DNA of 38,972 nt from an uncultured bacterium (GCA_946548895.1 CAMNQF010000033.1:1-38972), one strand, 5' to 3'; shown: positions 6,453 through 14,292, counted from the stretch's first letter. A program made the numbers and translations. The notes: generated by a model from the letters alone, not told the origin.

Positions 6453-6905
6453 ATGCAGAACGACTGCACAAACATCTATCAAAGCGCCCGGAAAATTGCG
6501 GGTCTGACCCGGGAACGCGCAGCGGAGCTGCTGGGGCTGTCTGCCCGCTCCCTGGCTGACTATGAATCCGGCCTGCGCCTGCCGCCCAATGACGTGGCCG
6601 ACCGCATGGTGACGGTCTACAACTCTCAGCTCCTGGCGGTCCAGCACCTGCGCAACTCCACCCAGATTGCCCGGGACCTGCTGCCCGATGTCAAGGAAAT
6701 GGCCTTGCCGGAGGCGGTGCTCACCCTTGTGGACGCGGTGTACGCCTTCGCTGACGACCGGCTGGACCGGGAGCTGATCGACATCGCCAGGGACGGCGTG
6801 ATTTCTGAGGATGAGCGGGAACGCTATGACCGGGTAATCGACAAGATCCGGGACATCACCGCCGCGGCCATCGCGCTGGCGTCCATGCCCCGGGGAGGAG
6901 CATGA
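6453..6905 (+). CDS. XRE-domain phage regulator
   Basis: This 150-residue protein starts with an HTH_XRE domain at about 8-50 (SARKIAGLTRERAAELLGLS) and has a helical C-terminal domain with a run of Asp/Glu/Arg. The start is supported by AAGGAGG upstream. Such longer XRE proteins are common as second regulators in Clostridia prophages and often precede the replication genes. It follows the small XRE gene with a 39-bp gap, so the two are probably co-transcribed. The target is unknown. Confidence 0.85.
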   Translation: MQNDCTNIYQSARKIAGLTRERAAELLGLSARSLADYESGLRLPPNDVADRMVTVYNSQLLAVQHLRNSTQIARDLLPDVKEMALPEAVLTLVDAVYAFADDRLDRELIDIARDGVISEDERERYDRVIDKIRDITAAAIALASMPRGGA

Positions 6906-6952
6906 AATAGGACAACTTTGTGCCGGAATATATTGCGAAGGGAGGTGGTCAG

Positions 6953-7186
6953 ATGCCACGGAAGGAACAGAAGATCAAGGTGGTCAGCTATGTCCATGTG
7001 GGCGATCAGCTGGTGTGCACGGACGACCTGGACCCGGAGCGGAAAAAGCAGCTGGCCACCTGGATCAAGTGTACTTATCTCAACGCCCTGTTCGCGGGCA
7101 AGGCGAAATTTTACCCGGTGGAGGATGGTGAAAAGGAAAAACACTTGTCGGGCAAACCGGGGGCGCCGGATCGTCCCCAGGCATAA
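6953..7186 (+). CDS. Small conserved-type phage protein, function unknown
   Basis: This 77-residue basic protein begins MPRKEQKIKVVSYV. ATG 6953 is chosen over TTG-type upstream starts because GGAGG lies 7 nt before it. It has no membrane segment or recognisable catalytic motif. Its position between an XRE regulator and the replication genes, on a continuous rightward strand, suggests an early regulatory or accessory role. I cannot assign a family. Confidence 0.65.
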   Translation: MPRKEQKIKVVSYVHVGDQLVCTDDLDPERKKQLATWIKCTYLNALFAGKAKFYPVEDGEKEKHLSGKPGAPDRPQA

Positions 7187-7190
7187 AAAG

Positions 7191-7211
7191 CCCGGCGGGC
7201 GGCCCGCCGGG
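7191..7211. other. 9-bp GC hairpin between small early genes
   Basis: CCCGGCGGG and CCCGCCGGG flank a 3-nt loop in the gap after the stop at 7186. No U-tract follows, so it more likely affects mRNA stability or processing than termination. Confidence 0.45.
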
Positions 7212-7229
7212 ACACAGGAGGAGGCGCTT

Positions 7230-7493
7230 ATGACAAAGCGGGATTTATTGGACCGTCTGGACGCCCTGCGGGCGGCGGCTGAGACGCTGCCGGAGGACGC
7301 GGCGGTTGACTGCGCCATGACGTTTAATCCGGATTATTCCGGGTCCACGGGCAGCATTGCCCTGACGCAAAACCTGGATGAGGCCGCGGCCGCTTTCAGC
7401 GCGGAGGACGTGAGGGAGCTCGACTGCGGGGACCGTATCTATCGCTTTTTCTATGTGGGCGGCGTGAGGGTGGGTATGTATGAGGACAAATAA
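7230..7493 (+). CDS. Small acidic phage protein, function unknown
   Basis: This 87-residue protein has an acidic composition and a helical N-terminus (MTKRDLLDRLDALRAAAETL). A beta-rich C-terminus follows, ending YRFFYVGGVRVGMYEDK. ATG 7230 has AGGAGGAG upstream. It lies in the early operon just before the replication organiser, flanked on both sides by strong intergenic hairpins. No known domain was recognised. Confidence 0.68.
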   Translation: MTKRDLLDRLDALRAAAETLPEDAAVDCAMTFNPDYSGSTGSIALTQNLDEAAAAFSAEDVRELDCGDRIYRFFYVGGVRVGMYEDK

Positions 7494-7496
7494 AAC

Positions 7497-7546
7497 TCCC
7501 CCGGCGGGTTGGGGGCCCCGCCGGGGGATGGTAAGCAAAGCTTACC
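7497..7546. terminator. Two tandem hairpins before the replication gene
   Basis: TCCCCCGGCGGG (7497-7508) pairs with CCCGCCGGGGGA (7517-7528). Directly after it GGTAAGC (7530-7536) pairs with GCTTACC (7540-7546). Neither has a clear U-tract. They may form a processing or partial termination signal between gene blocks. Confidence 0.45.
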
Positions 7547-7601
7547 GTGAGAACAAAACAATTATACCACAGAGCCCGACAATTTGCAAGGGGTGCTGCC
7601 A

Positions 7602-8453
7602 ATGGAACCACTAAAACGCATTATCGGCGAGGCCCATGTCGCGGTGGTCTACGGCATGGAGGAGGCCGTGTTCCTGGACGCCATTATGTTCTGGTACAGG
7701 TCTAACCGGGGAAACGGCAGCCCCACGCACTTTTATGAGGGCCGCTGGTGGACCTACAACAGCGTCAGAGTGTTCGAGGACATCTTCCCATGGTGGAACG
7801 CCGGTCAGATCCGGCGGATCATCGCCCGATGCAAGGAAAAGGGGGCGCTGCTGTCCGGCAACTTCAACAAGGACCAGAGGGACCGGACGGTGTGGTATTC
7901 CCCCAGCGACGAGCTGCTGGCGCTCTACGGGGAGCCCGCGGGCGCAACTTGCAATTGCCGGAACCGGCAAATGGAAGAACCGGAACCGACAGCTGAGTGT
8001 GACGAAAACGGCGAACCATTACCATGTAGTACCCATGATAGAAACAATATTCCCCCCTATAGCCCCCCCACGGGGGAGCCCGCGCCTGTCCCTGCCTCCG
8101 GCCCGCCGGACAAGCCCCAGAAAAAACCCCGGCGCTCCCGCCAGAAGAAGTCCGTGCCCACCCACGCCCCGGAGCGGTTCGAGCAGTTCTGGCAGGCCTA
8201 TCCCGGGGGCGGATCCCGGCTGAAGGCGGTGGAGGAGTGGGACGCCCTGGCCGCCTCCCCCGAGCTGCTGCGCGAGATGGCCCAGGCGCTCAAGCGGCAG
8301 AAGGCCAGCCGTATGTGGCAGGACGGGGTGGGCATTCCCCACGCGCATCGGTGGCTGCGGGACAAGCGCTGGACGGACAAGCTCCCGGAAGCGCCCAGGC
8401 CCCCGGCGGGGGGCGCCTCCGGCTGGGCGGACGACCCGGAGGTGCGCACATGA
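7602..8453 (+). CDS. Phage replisome organiser / replication initiator-like protein
   Basis: The protein is about 283 residues. The N-terminal 110 residues resemble winged-helix replication organisers (AVFLDAIMFWYRSN, then GRWWTYNSVRVFEDIFPWW). A Pro-rich basic linker follows (about 140-195). The C-terminal part (RFEQFWQAYPGGGSRLKAVEEW, shared with DnaD/helicase-loader-type phage proteins) ends with HAHRWLRDKRW. ATG 7602 is chosen with AAGGGG 9 nt upstream. It should bind the phage origin and help load the DnaB helicase encoded two genes later. The last bases overlap the next gene as ATGA, indicating translational coupling. Confidence 0.82.
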   Translation: MEPLKRIIGEAHVAVVYGMEEAVFLDAIMFWYRSNRGNGSPTHFYEGRWWTYNSVRVFEDIFPWWNAGQIRRIIARCKEKGALLSGNFNKDQRDRTVWYSPSDELLALYGEPAGATCNCRNRQMEEPEPTAECDENGEPLPCSTHDRNNIPPYSPPTGEPAPVPASGPPDKPQKKPRRSRQKKSVPTHAPERFEQFWQAYPGGGSRLKAVEEWDALAASPELLREMAQALKRQKASRMWQDGVGIPHAHRWLRDKRWTDKLPEAPRPPAGGASGWADDPEVRT

Positions 8454-8620
8454 GGCGGTGCAAAATCCCCACCGGCTGCAAACGGGCGGACAAGCCCTGC
8501 TGCGCGGACTGCGGGGACAAGACCTGCCAGGCCCGGTGCTGGAACGACCCCAGGCGCTGCTGGTGCTGGACCGAGGCTCCGCCGCCCAGGGCGGAGGGAA
8601 TTGGAGGGAAAAAGGCATGA
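8450..8620 (+). CDS. Small cysteine-rich protein
   Basis: This 56-residue protein has nine cysteines in pairs (CKIPTGC, CCADCGDKTC, RCWND, RCWCW), suggesting one or two small zinc-binding knuckles. The ATG overlaps the preceding stop (ATGA) and has GGAGG 7 nt upstream. Its own stop overlaps the dnaB start in the same way, so the three genes are tightly coupled. I recognise the pattern as one often seen beside phage replication genes in Clostridia, but no function is known to me. Confidence 0.75.
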   Translation: MRRCKIPTGCKRADKPCCADCGDKTCQARCWNDPRRCWCWTEAPPPRAEGIGGKKA

Positions 8621-9984
8621 CAATTCTTGACCGGGGCGCCCAGGCCCAGATGTCGGTGATCGGCGCCATGCTCATCGACGAGCAGTGCGTCCCGCTGGTG
8701 CTGTCCAAGCTGGCCCCGAAGGATTTTGCGGACGGAACCTGCCGGGCCACCTTTGCCGCCATCCGCAGGCTGGCCCGGGAGGGGCGGCCCGTGGACCCGG
8801 TGACGGTGACGGACGCCATGCGGGGGGGCGACCGCTACATCGCCTGGTGCCGGGAGGTCATGGAGACCACCCCCACCGCCGCCAACGTGGGGGAGTACAT
8901 ACCGATGGTGCGGGAGCACGCCGCCCGGAGGCGGGTGCTGGAGCTGTCGGAAAAGCTGCCGGAGGCGGCGGACCACGCCCAGCTGGAGGCGCTGGTGCGG
9001 CAGATGGTGTCGGCGGCGTCAATTACGGACCGCGTCCCCATGATGACGGGCCCGGAGCGGGCGGCCGACTTCCACCGGCGGATGAGCGGCGCGGACAGGC
9101 CCCAATACCTGCCCTGGGGCATCCCCACGGCGGACCGGTGCGTCTACGCCGAGCTGGGGGACATGATTCTGCTGGGGGGCTACGCCTCGTCGGGCAAGAC
9201 CCTGCTGTCCATCGCCATGGCCACCGTCCAGGCCAAGGCGGGCTACCGGGTGGGCTACTACTCCCTGGAGACCAGCCCCCAGAAGATCACGGACCGGCAG
9301 ATCGCCGCGCTGGCCGGGGTGCCGCTGCGGAAGCTCAAGACCAGGCAGTTCAGCGAGGGGGAGTGGGCCCGGTTTGCCCAGGCGGAGAATTTCGCCGCCA
9401 CGGAGGGGAGCTTCGCCGTCATCGACGCGGCGGGGCTCTCGGCGGAGGACGTGGCCGCCCACGCCATTGCCCACGGCTTCCAGATCGTCTACGTGGACTA
9501 TGTGCAGAACCTGCTCTCGCCGGGGACGCGGGCCTCGGACAACTACGCCCGGGTCACCGCCATCAGCCAGAGTCTCAAGACCTTTTCCCGGAGCACCGGG
9601 ACGGCGGTAGTGGCCCTGGCCCAGCTCTCCCGCCCGCCCAAGGAGAACGGGAAGCCCGTGCCCCCTTCCATGCACTCCTTCAAGGAGTCCGGCCAGCTGG
9701 AGCAGGACGCGGACGCGGCTTTCCTGCTGTATCCCTCCGACCCGAACGACAACAACTCCAACCGAATCTTCAAGATCGGGAAAAACAAGGAGGGCCCCCG
9801 GGGACAGGCGGAGCTGGTGTTCCACGGCGACACCCAGACCATGGTGGAGGTGGAGCGGAATCATTCGGCGGCGGCGGAGCTCTCCGCCCGGGGCCGGGCC
9901 GTCAAGCGGGCGAACCGGGCCGCCGCCCGGCGGGAGCAGTTCCGGGAGGCGGAGGACGGGGACGGGGAAAACCCGTTCGCGTAA
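8617..9984 (+). CDS. dnaB: Phage replicative DNA helicase, DnaB family
   Basis: The 455-residue protein has the DnaB N-terminal helical domain (about 1-100; SVIGAMLIDEQCVP). The RecA-like helicase domain has Walker A GGYASSGKT at about 188-196 and Walker B IVYVDYVQNLL near 290. The residues ALAQLSRPPKE and SFKESGQLEQDAD around 330-360 match the DnaB arginine-finger region. It should unwind DNA at the phage replication fork as a hexamer. ATG 8617 is chosen over the longer open frame from 8458 because GGAGG lies 9 nt upstream and it couples to the gene before. It forms a replication module with the organiser at 7602. Confidence 0.95.
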   Translation: MTILDRGAQAQMSVIGAMLIDEQCVPLVLSKLAPKDFADGTCRATFAAIRRLAREGRPVDPVTVTDAMRGGDRYIAWCREVMETTPTAANVGEYIPMVREHAARRRVLELSEKLPEAADHAQLEALVRQMVSAASITDRVPMMTGPERAADFHRRMSGADRPQYLPWGIPTADRCVYAELGDMILLGGYASSGKTLLSIAMATVQAKAGYRVGYYSLETSPQKITDRQIAALAGVPLRKLKTRQFSEGEWARFAQAENFAATEGSFAVIDAAGLSAEDVAAHAIAHGFQIVYVDYVQNLLSPGTRASDNYARVTAISQSLKTFSRSTGTAVVALAQLSRPPKENGKPVPPSMHSFKESGQLEQDADAAFLLYPSDPNDNNSNRIFKIGKNKEGPRGQAELVFHGDTQTMVEVERNHSAAAELSARGRAVKRANRAAARREQFREAEDGDGENPFA

Positions 9985-9995
9985 AAAAACAGGGA

Positions 9996-10126
9996 CCCGC
10001 CGAAGGCGGGACGGCGCGAGTGCGCCGTACAAGCGTTTTGCGAAGCAAAACCTTGGCGCAGGCGGAATTCATTTCCGCCGAGCATTGAAATCAAAAGGGG
10101 CCCCCATCCGGGGGGCCCGGATGGGG
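9996..10126. other. Array of five hairpins between dnaB and parA
   Basis: Successive inverted repeats are CCCGCC/GGCGGG (9996-10010, GAA loop), ACGGCGC/GCGCCGT (10011-10028), GTTTTGC/GCAAAAC (10035-10051, GAA loop), GGCGGAA/TTCCGCC (10061-10079) and GGGCCCCC/GGGGGCCC (10098-10118). The last one competes with CCCCATCCG/CGGATGGGG (10102-10126), which covers part of the parA ribosome binding site. It may be a structured leader, a partition site or a repetitive intergenic unit. Confidence 0.6.
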
Positions 10127-10137
10127 AGGTACATACC

Positions 10138-10923
10138 GTGAGAACATTCGCGATTTTGAACATGAAGGGCGGCGTGGGCAAGACCACCACCGCCGTCAAC
10201 CTGGCCTACCTGCTGGCCGCCGAGTACCGGCTCAGGACGCTGCTCATCGACGCGGACCCCCAGGCCAACGCCACCCACGCCCTGCTCCCGGACGGAGACC
10301 GGACCGGGCTGGCGGGGCTGCTGGGCGGATACGCCACCGTGTACGACGAGGTGGTGGCGCCCTCCGGCATCCCCAACCTGGATGTGATCCCCGCCTCCGA
10401 GGAGCTGTGGGGCATCGACCTGAACGAGCGCACCGGGGACCGCCCGCTCCATGGGACGGCAAGCGCCCTGCGGGACCTCCGGGACGCGGCCATGGAGGAC
10501 GACGCCTATGACGTGATCGTCATCGACTGCCCGCCCAACTTCTCGGCGGCCTGCGTGGCCGCCATCAACGCCGCCAACAGCATCATCATCCCGGTGCTGC
10601 CCGACGCCTTTTCCGCCGCCGGCATGGACAGCCTGGTGTACCAGATCGACGGGGTGCGGAAAATTCATCCCGATGTGCGGGTGGCCGGGTGCCTGGTGAC
10701 CCAGTGGCACCGGGCGGACGTGGTGGAGGACGCCACGGCCCACCTGCGCTCGGAGTCGCCGGTGCCGGTGTTTGACACGGTGATCCGGCGGACGGACAAG
10801 GTGCTGGAGGCCACCTGGGCACGGGAGCCGGTGCAGACCTGGAGCCCCTTCAGCGCGGCGGCCCGGGACTATCGGGCCTGGGTCAAGGAGCTGGTGCGGA
10901 AGGAGGGCCTGGAAAATGCCTAG
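10138..10923 (+). CDS. parA: ParA-family partition ATPase
   Basis: This 261-residue deviant-Walker ATPase has KGGVGKTT at residues 10-17, the Walker A' segment LLIDADPQ at about 35-42 and Walker B VIVIDCPP at about 126-133. ParA proteins move plasmid or phage DNA along the nucleoid with a partner protein and a centromere. GTG 10138 has GGGGAGG upstream, partly held in a hairpin. The next gene overlaps its 3' end by 8 bp and encodes a DUF3102 coiled-coil protein, a likely partner. A ParB-domain gene begins 27 kb away at 38216. ParA in a prophage suggests stable maintenance of a plasmid-like or excised form, though this is inference. Confidence 0.92.
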   Translation: MRTFAILNMKGGVGKTTTAVNLAYLLAAEYRLRTLLIDADPQANATHALLPDGDRTGLAGLLGGYATVYDEVVAPSGIPNLDVIPASEELWGIDLNERTGDRPLHGTASALRDLRDAAMEDDAYDVIVIDCPPNFSAACVAAINAANSIIIPVLPDAFSAAGMDSLVYQIDGVRKIHPDVRVAGCLVTQWHRADVVEDATAHLRSESPVPVFDTVIRRTDKVLEATWAREPVQTWSPFSAAARDYRAWVKELVRKEGLENA

Positions 10924-11944
10924 GTTTCAGCTGGCCGACCACCTCCAAAAGGCCCAGCCGCCCCAGGCGCGGGACATCGAGGCCATCACGGCGGAGATTT
11001 TGGACGCCAAACGGGCCGGGGGCGAGGCCATCCTCACCATTGGGCGGGGGCTGATGGAAGCCAAGGCCCTGCTGCCCCATGGGGAGTGGCTGCCGTGGCT
11101 GGAGGAACGGGTGGAATTTTCGGAAAAGGCCGCTCAGAATTTTATGCGGATCGCCCGCAATTACGCAAATCCGCAAGCGCTTGCGGATTTGGGCGCGACC
11201 AAGGCGCTGATGCTGCTGGCGGTCCCCGACGACGCCCGGGATGAGTTTATCTCCACCCCCCATCTGGTGGACGGCGAGGAGAAAACGGTCATCGACATGA
11301 CCTCCCGGGAGCTGGACCGGGCCATCAAGGAGCGGGACGAGGCGCTGAAAGCCGCCGCCCAGGCTCAGGCGGAGCAAAAAGCGGCGGACGAGGCCCGGAA
11401 AAAGATGGCCGAGGACATGGCGCTGGTGAATGGCCGCATGGAGGGGCTCCGGGATGAGGCGGCGGCCCAGGCGGAACGGCTGAAAGCGGCCAGAGAAAAC
11501 GCCGAGCGGCTGGAAGCGGAGCTGAGGGAGCTGCGCGCCCGCCCGGTGGATGTGGCGGTGCAGGTAGACGAGGCCGCCGTGGAGGCTGCCCGGAAGGAGG
11601 CGGAGGCGGCGATGCGGGGCAAGCTGGACAGGGCAAAGGCCGCTGAGAAAAAGGCCCGGGAGGACCTGATGGAGCTGAACAGCGCCCTACAGAGAGCCAA
11701 GATGGAAAGGGAGGACGCTTTACAGCGGCTGGACGCCATGCAGCGGGCGGAAAAAAGGGCGGCAATGGCCTCCAATGAGGATCTGGTGCTGTTCCGGGAG
11801 CTGTTTGAGCGGGTGCAGGAGCAGGTCAACCGCATCCATGGCCTGCTGCTGAAGGCCCGGGACAAGGACGCGGACCGCGCCGAAAAAATGTCCAAGGCCC
11901 TGCTGGCGCTGGCGGAAAAGGTGAGGGAGGTGGCCGCGCCATGA
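10916..11944 (+). CDS. DUF3102-type protein with long coiled coil, probable ParA partner
   Basis: The 342-residue protein starts with a DUF3102-like domain (about 20-120; GEAILTIGRGLMEAKALLPH and EFSEKAAQNFMRIA), a helical domain often seen in phage and plasmid proteins. A continuous coiled coil rich in Ala, Glu, Arg and Lys follows at about 135-300. It overlaps parA by 8 bp, so the two are coupled. The pairing with parA and the KfrA/ParB-like build (DNA-binding-like head plus long coil) suggest a partition or DNA-organising role. A perfect 26-bp palindrome lies inside the gene at 11166-11191. Confidence 0.8.
   Translation: MPRFQLADHLQKAQPPQARDIEAITAEILDAKRAGGEAILTIGRGLMEAKALLPHGEWLPWLEERVEFSEKAAQNFMRIARNYANPQALADLGATKALMLLAVPDDARDEFISTPHLVDGEEKTVIDMTSRELDRAIKERDEALKAAAQAQAEQKAADEARKKMAEDMALVNGRMEGLRDEAAAQAERLKAARENAERLEAELRELRARPVDVAVQVDEAAVEAARKEAEAAMRGKLDRAKAAEKKAREDLMELNSALQRAKMEREDALQRLDAMQRAEKRAAMASNEDLVLFRELFERVQEQVNRIHGLLLKARDKDADRAEKMSKALLALAEKVREVAAP
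11166..11191. repeat. Perfect 26-bp palindrome inside the DUF3102 gene
   Basis: The half-site CAAATCCGCAAGC (11166-11178) is followed with no spacer by its exact reverse complement (11179-11191). It encodes NPQALADL using CAA, CTT, GAT and TTG, whereas the surrounding gene prefers CAG, CTG and GAC. The palindrome therefore seems to be kept for its own sake. It may be a parS-like centromere or a regulatory site. Confidence 0.8.
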
Positions 11945-12303
11945 CGGAATTTCAGGAGAAGGCCATCGCCGCCATCGAGGCCCAGCAGGCCAAAGCAAAA
12001 GACCGCTCCCCCCAGTGGATGGTGGGGGAGCAGCTCAAGGACATCTGCCGCGTGGAACCCCGCAGTGCGGAGCTGATCGCCCAAGACCTGGAGAACGAGG
12101 CCATGTCCATCGTCGGGGCGGAAAAGAAGATCAAGGCCTTTGCCGACGGGCACAAGACCGGCAATTTCTCCTGCGTGACGCCGCTGGAAGCGGACCGCAT
12201 CCTGCGGGAATTCTACGGCCTGCCCGCCGCCGGAGAATCCGCCGCGGCCTTCACTCCGGCTCCGGCGGGCGGCGGCCTCATCCGATTGGAGGACTACTTC
12301 TGA
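11941..12303 (+). CDS. Small protein beside PcfJ, function unknown
   Basis: This 120-residue protein starts in an ATGA overlap with the DUF3102 gene and ends at the start of the PcfJ-like gene. The centre is helical (WMVGEQLKDICRVEP, then GAEKKIKAFADGHKTGNF) and the C-terminal third is Ala/Pro/Gly-rich, ending LIRLEDYF. In related mobile elements the gene before pcfJ is often pcfK, a family that includes the anti-Cas9 protein AcrIIA9. I cannot confirm PcfK motifs here. I therefore give only the position-based comparison. Confidence 0.7.
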   Translation: MTEFQEKAIAAIEAQQAKAKDRSPQWMVGEQLKDICRVEPRSAELIAQDLENEAMSIVGAEKKIKAFADGHKTGNFSCVTPLEADRILREFYGLPAAGESAAAFTPAPAGGGLIRLEDYF

Positions 12304-14057
12304 TGGCGGGCGTGGCGGATTACCGCGCTCTGGTCCCGCGCACGCCGCCGGAGGGCCTGCGGGAGTGGGTCCTGGAAAACTGCTGGTCAGAGCTGGACCG
12401 GCATGGGCTGGTCTACGAGGTGGAGTATGTGGAGGACTATGGTTTGCTCCAGGTGCTGGACGAGTGGTCCAAGCCCCGGAAAACCAAAATGGTCCGGGTC
12501 ACCTGCTCCTGCTGCGGGGAGAGCTGCCTGCTGAACTGGGGCAAGGACGCGAAACACGGCTACGGCTTTGTCCTGCCGGATGACGAGGAGGGCGACTGGG
12601 CCCACACCGTCACCACCGCCGGCGATGAGGCGCGGTGCCCGATGTGCGGGGAGAAGGTGCTGGTGAACAAGCGGGCGGCTGTCCGGGACTGGTATGTGGC
12701 GGCAGAGTGCCATGTGATGAGCGCCGCGGTTCTGGAGGCCGGGGAGCTGGTGCTGACAGGCTGGATAGTCCAGCGCCGGATATACAAATCCGGGTGTGAG
12801 CGCCTGGAGCTCCTGCCCGCCGAGGCCTATGTGTTTACCGCGGCAGACTGCGTCCAGCTCATGGGCTGGAGGAACGGATACAGCGGCAATGGGGGGTATT
12901 TTATCCAATGCTGCTCCTCCTGGCGGCAGCCGAAATGCTGGACAGAGCGCTGGGGCAGGGAGGAGCATATTTTCGGGCTGTCCCCCGAACTCCTTGAGCG
13001 AAGCTGCCTGCCCCACTGCAAGCTGGGCGCGTACATGGCGCCGCGCCCCGGCGCGGCGCACTACCCGGTGGCATACCTCCGGCTGTACCAGGCCCACCCC
13101 AATGTGGAAGCGGTCCTTCTCCACGGCCTGCCCCGGGTGCTGGACGGCCTGATCTCCGCCAGAACGGAGGCGGCGGACTGGGTGGAAAACAACCGGGGCC
13201 GCTTGGAGCTGCCGAAGCTGGATTGGACCCAGACCCGGCCCGCCCAGATGCTCTACCTGACCAAGGAGGAGTTACGCATAGGCCGCGCCCAGGACTGGGG
13301 CACGCTGTTCTGGAACCTATTTGTGGGGACCAAGCGCACCGGGGAGCTGCTGACGGCGGAGGACATGAGAAACGCTTTCTGCCTTGGGGACGAGCACCTG
13401 ATTCTGCTGGTCCCCTGGGGCCGGGTGGGGAAGGGCATCCGCTATCTCCTGCGCCAGTGTGAGGAATCAGCCTGTGAGGTTGACGGCGCGGGGGCGGACC
13501 CCATCCCGGATGCCCAGCTGCTCACGGACTACTGGGCCATGGCGCGGAGGCTGGGCCGGGACCTGGCCGACCCGCTGGTACGGTATCCCGTGGACCTGAT
13601 CGCCGCCCATGACCGGGCCGCGGCGCTGATGGAGCAGAAAACGGCGGAAGGTATGGCGGACTTGTTCCGCGTCCGGCGGCGCTCGCTGAAGCGGTACGCG
13701 TACGCCGCCCACGGGCTGCTCATCCGCCCGGCGGCCAGCCAGCGGGAGCTGACGGCGGAGGGGGACGCCCTGCGCCACTGCGTAGGGACCTACGGGGAAA
13801 GGCACGCCACGGGTAAAACCGCCATCTTCTTTATCCGGCGGGCAGCCTGTCCGAAAGAACCTTTTTACACGCTGGAGCTGGACGAAAAGGGATTAAACGT
13901 CCGGCAAAACCGGGGGATGCGCAACTGCGCCCGCACCCCGGAGGTGGAGGCGTTTGAGAAGGAGTGGCTGGAGTGGGTCCGGGCCGGAGCGCCCAGGGAC
14001 CGAAGGGGAAGGCCGCTGGATGTGAAGCAAATTGGGCGAAAGGCGGGGGCGGCGTGA
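12303..14057 (+). CDS. PcfJ-like protein
   Basis: The 584-residue protein contains two Cys pairs near residues 62-65 (CSCCGESC) and about 113-116 (CPMCG), a likely zinc-binding region. Its C-terminus carries the PcfJ signature: HCVGTYGERHATGKTAIFF at about 491-509, PFYTLELDEKG and RGMRNCARTPE. PcfJ was first described on the enterococcal plasmid pCF10 and is widespread on phages and integrative elements; its biochemical role is unsettled. ATG 12303 follows GGAGG by about 12 nt and touches the stop of the preceding gene. An open frame extends upstream to 12015 but has no support. Confidence 0.85.
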   Translation: MAGVADYRALVPRTPPEGLREWVLENCWSELDRHGLVYEVEYVEDYGLLQVLDEWSKPRKTKMVRVTCSCCGESCLLNWGKDAKHGYGFVLPDDEEGDWAHTVTTAGDEARCPMCGEKVLVNKRAAVRDWYVAAECHVMSAAVLEAGELVLTGWIVQRRIYKSGCERLELLPAEAYVFTAADCVQLMGWRNGYSGNGGYFIQCCSSWRQPKCWTERWGREEHIFGLSPELLERSCLPHCKLGAYMAPRPGAAHYPVAYLRLYQAHPNVEAVLLHGLPRVLDGLISARTEAADWVENNRGRLELPKLDWTQTRPAQMLYLTKEELRIGRAQDWGTLFWNLFVGTKRTGELLTAEDMRNAFCLGDEHLILLVPWGRVGKGIRYLLRQCEESACEVDGAGADPIPDAQLLTDYWAMARRLGRDLADPLVRYPVDLIAAHDRAAALMEQKTAEGMADLFRVRRRSLKRYAYAAHGLLIRPAASQRELTAEGDALRHCVGTYGERHATGKTAIFFIRRAACPKEPFYTLELDEKGLNVRQNRGMRNCARTPEVEAFEKEWLEWVRAGAPRDRRGRPLDVKQIGRKAGAA

Positions 14058-14061
14058 TGGG

Positions 14062-14090
14062 GAAAAAAGGCCGCCCCGAAACCGGGGCGG
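14062..14090 (-). terminator. Terminator of the minus-strand gene 14095-14292
   Basis: CCGCCCCG (14071-14078) and CGGGGCGG (14083-14090) flank a 4-nt loop. Read leftward, the stem is followed by CCTTTTTTCCCC. The U-tract is on the minus strand, directly after the gene that ends at 14095. Confidence 0.75.
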
Positions 14091-14094
14091 TGCT

Positions 14095-14292
14095 TCAGGA
14101 CTGATCGTCCCGGTCCGCCGGGTGGGGCCGGGTGTGGTACACCTTCAGCTCCGGCCCGGAGGTCCCGGCGATGACGGGTTGGGCGGGCTGCTTGGTGCGC
14201 TTGGCTTTTCCCTGGATCTCCGGCACCGGCGGGACCTCGTTTCGGGGATGGGTATGGGTCCAGTCCGGGCGGGCCATGCCTTGCTTTGCCAT
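14095..14292 (-). CDS. Small minus-strand protein (antisense cassette)
   Basis: This 65-residue basic, Pro- and His-rich protein begins MAKQGMARPDWTHTHPRNE and contains VPPVPEIQGKAK and PVIAGTSGPELKVYH. It is probably largely extended or disordered. It lies opposite to all neighbouring genes. A strong ribosome binding site (GGAGG, 7 nt before the ATG) and a minus-strand terminator right after its stop show that it is a real gene. No strong promoter is visible; an inverted repeat (14303-14320) lies next to its ribosome binding site and may control translation. I recognise the sequence style from other Clostridia elements but not a function. Confidence 0.75.
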   Translation of the reverse strand: MAKQGMARPDWTHTHPRNEVPPVPEIQGKAKRTKQPAQPVIAGTSGPELKVYHTRPHPADRDDQS

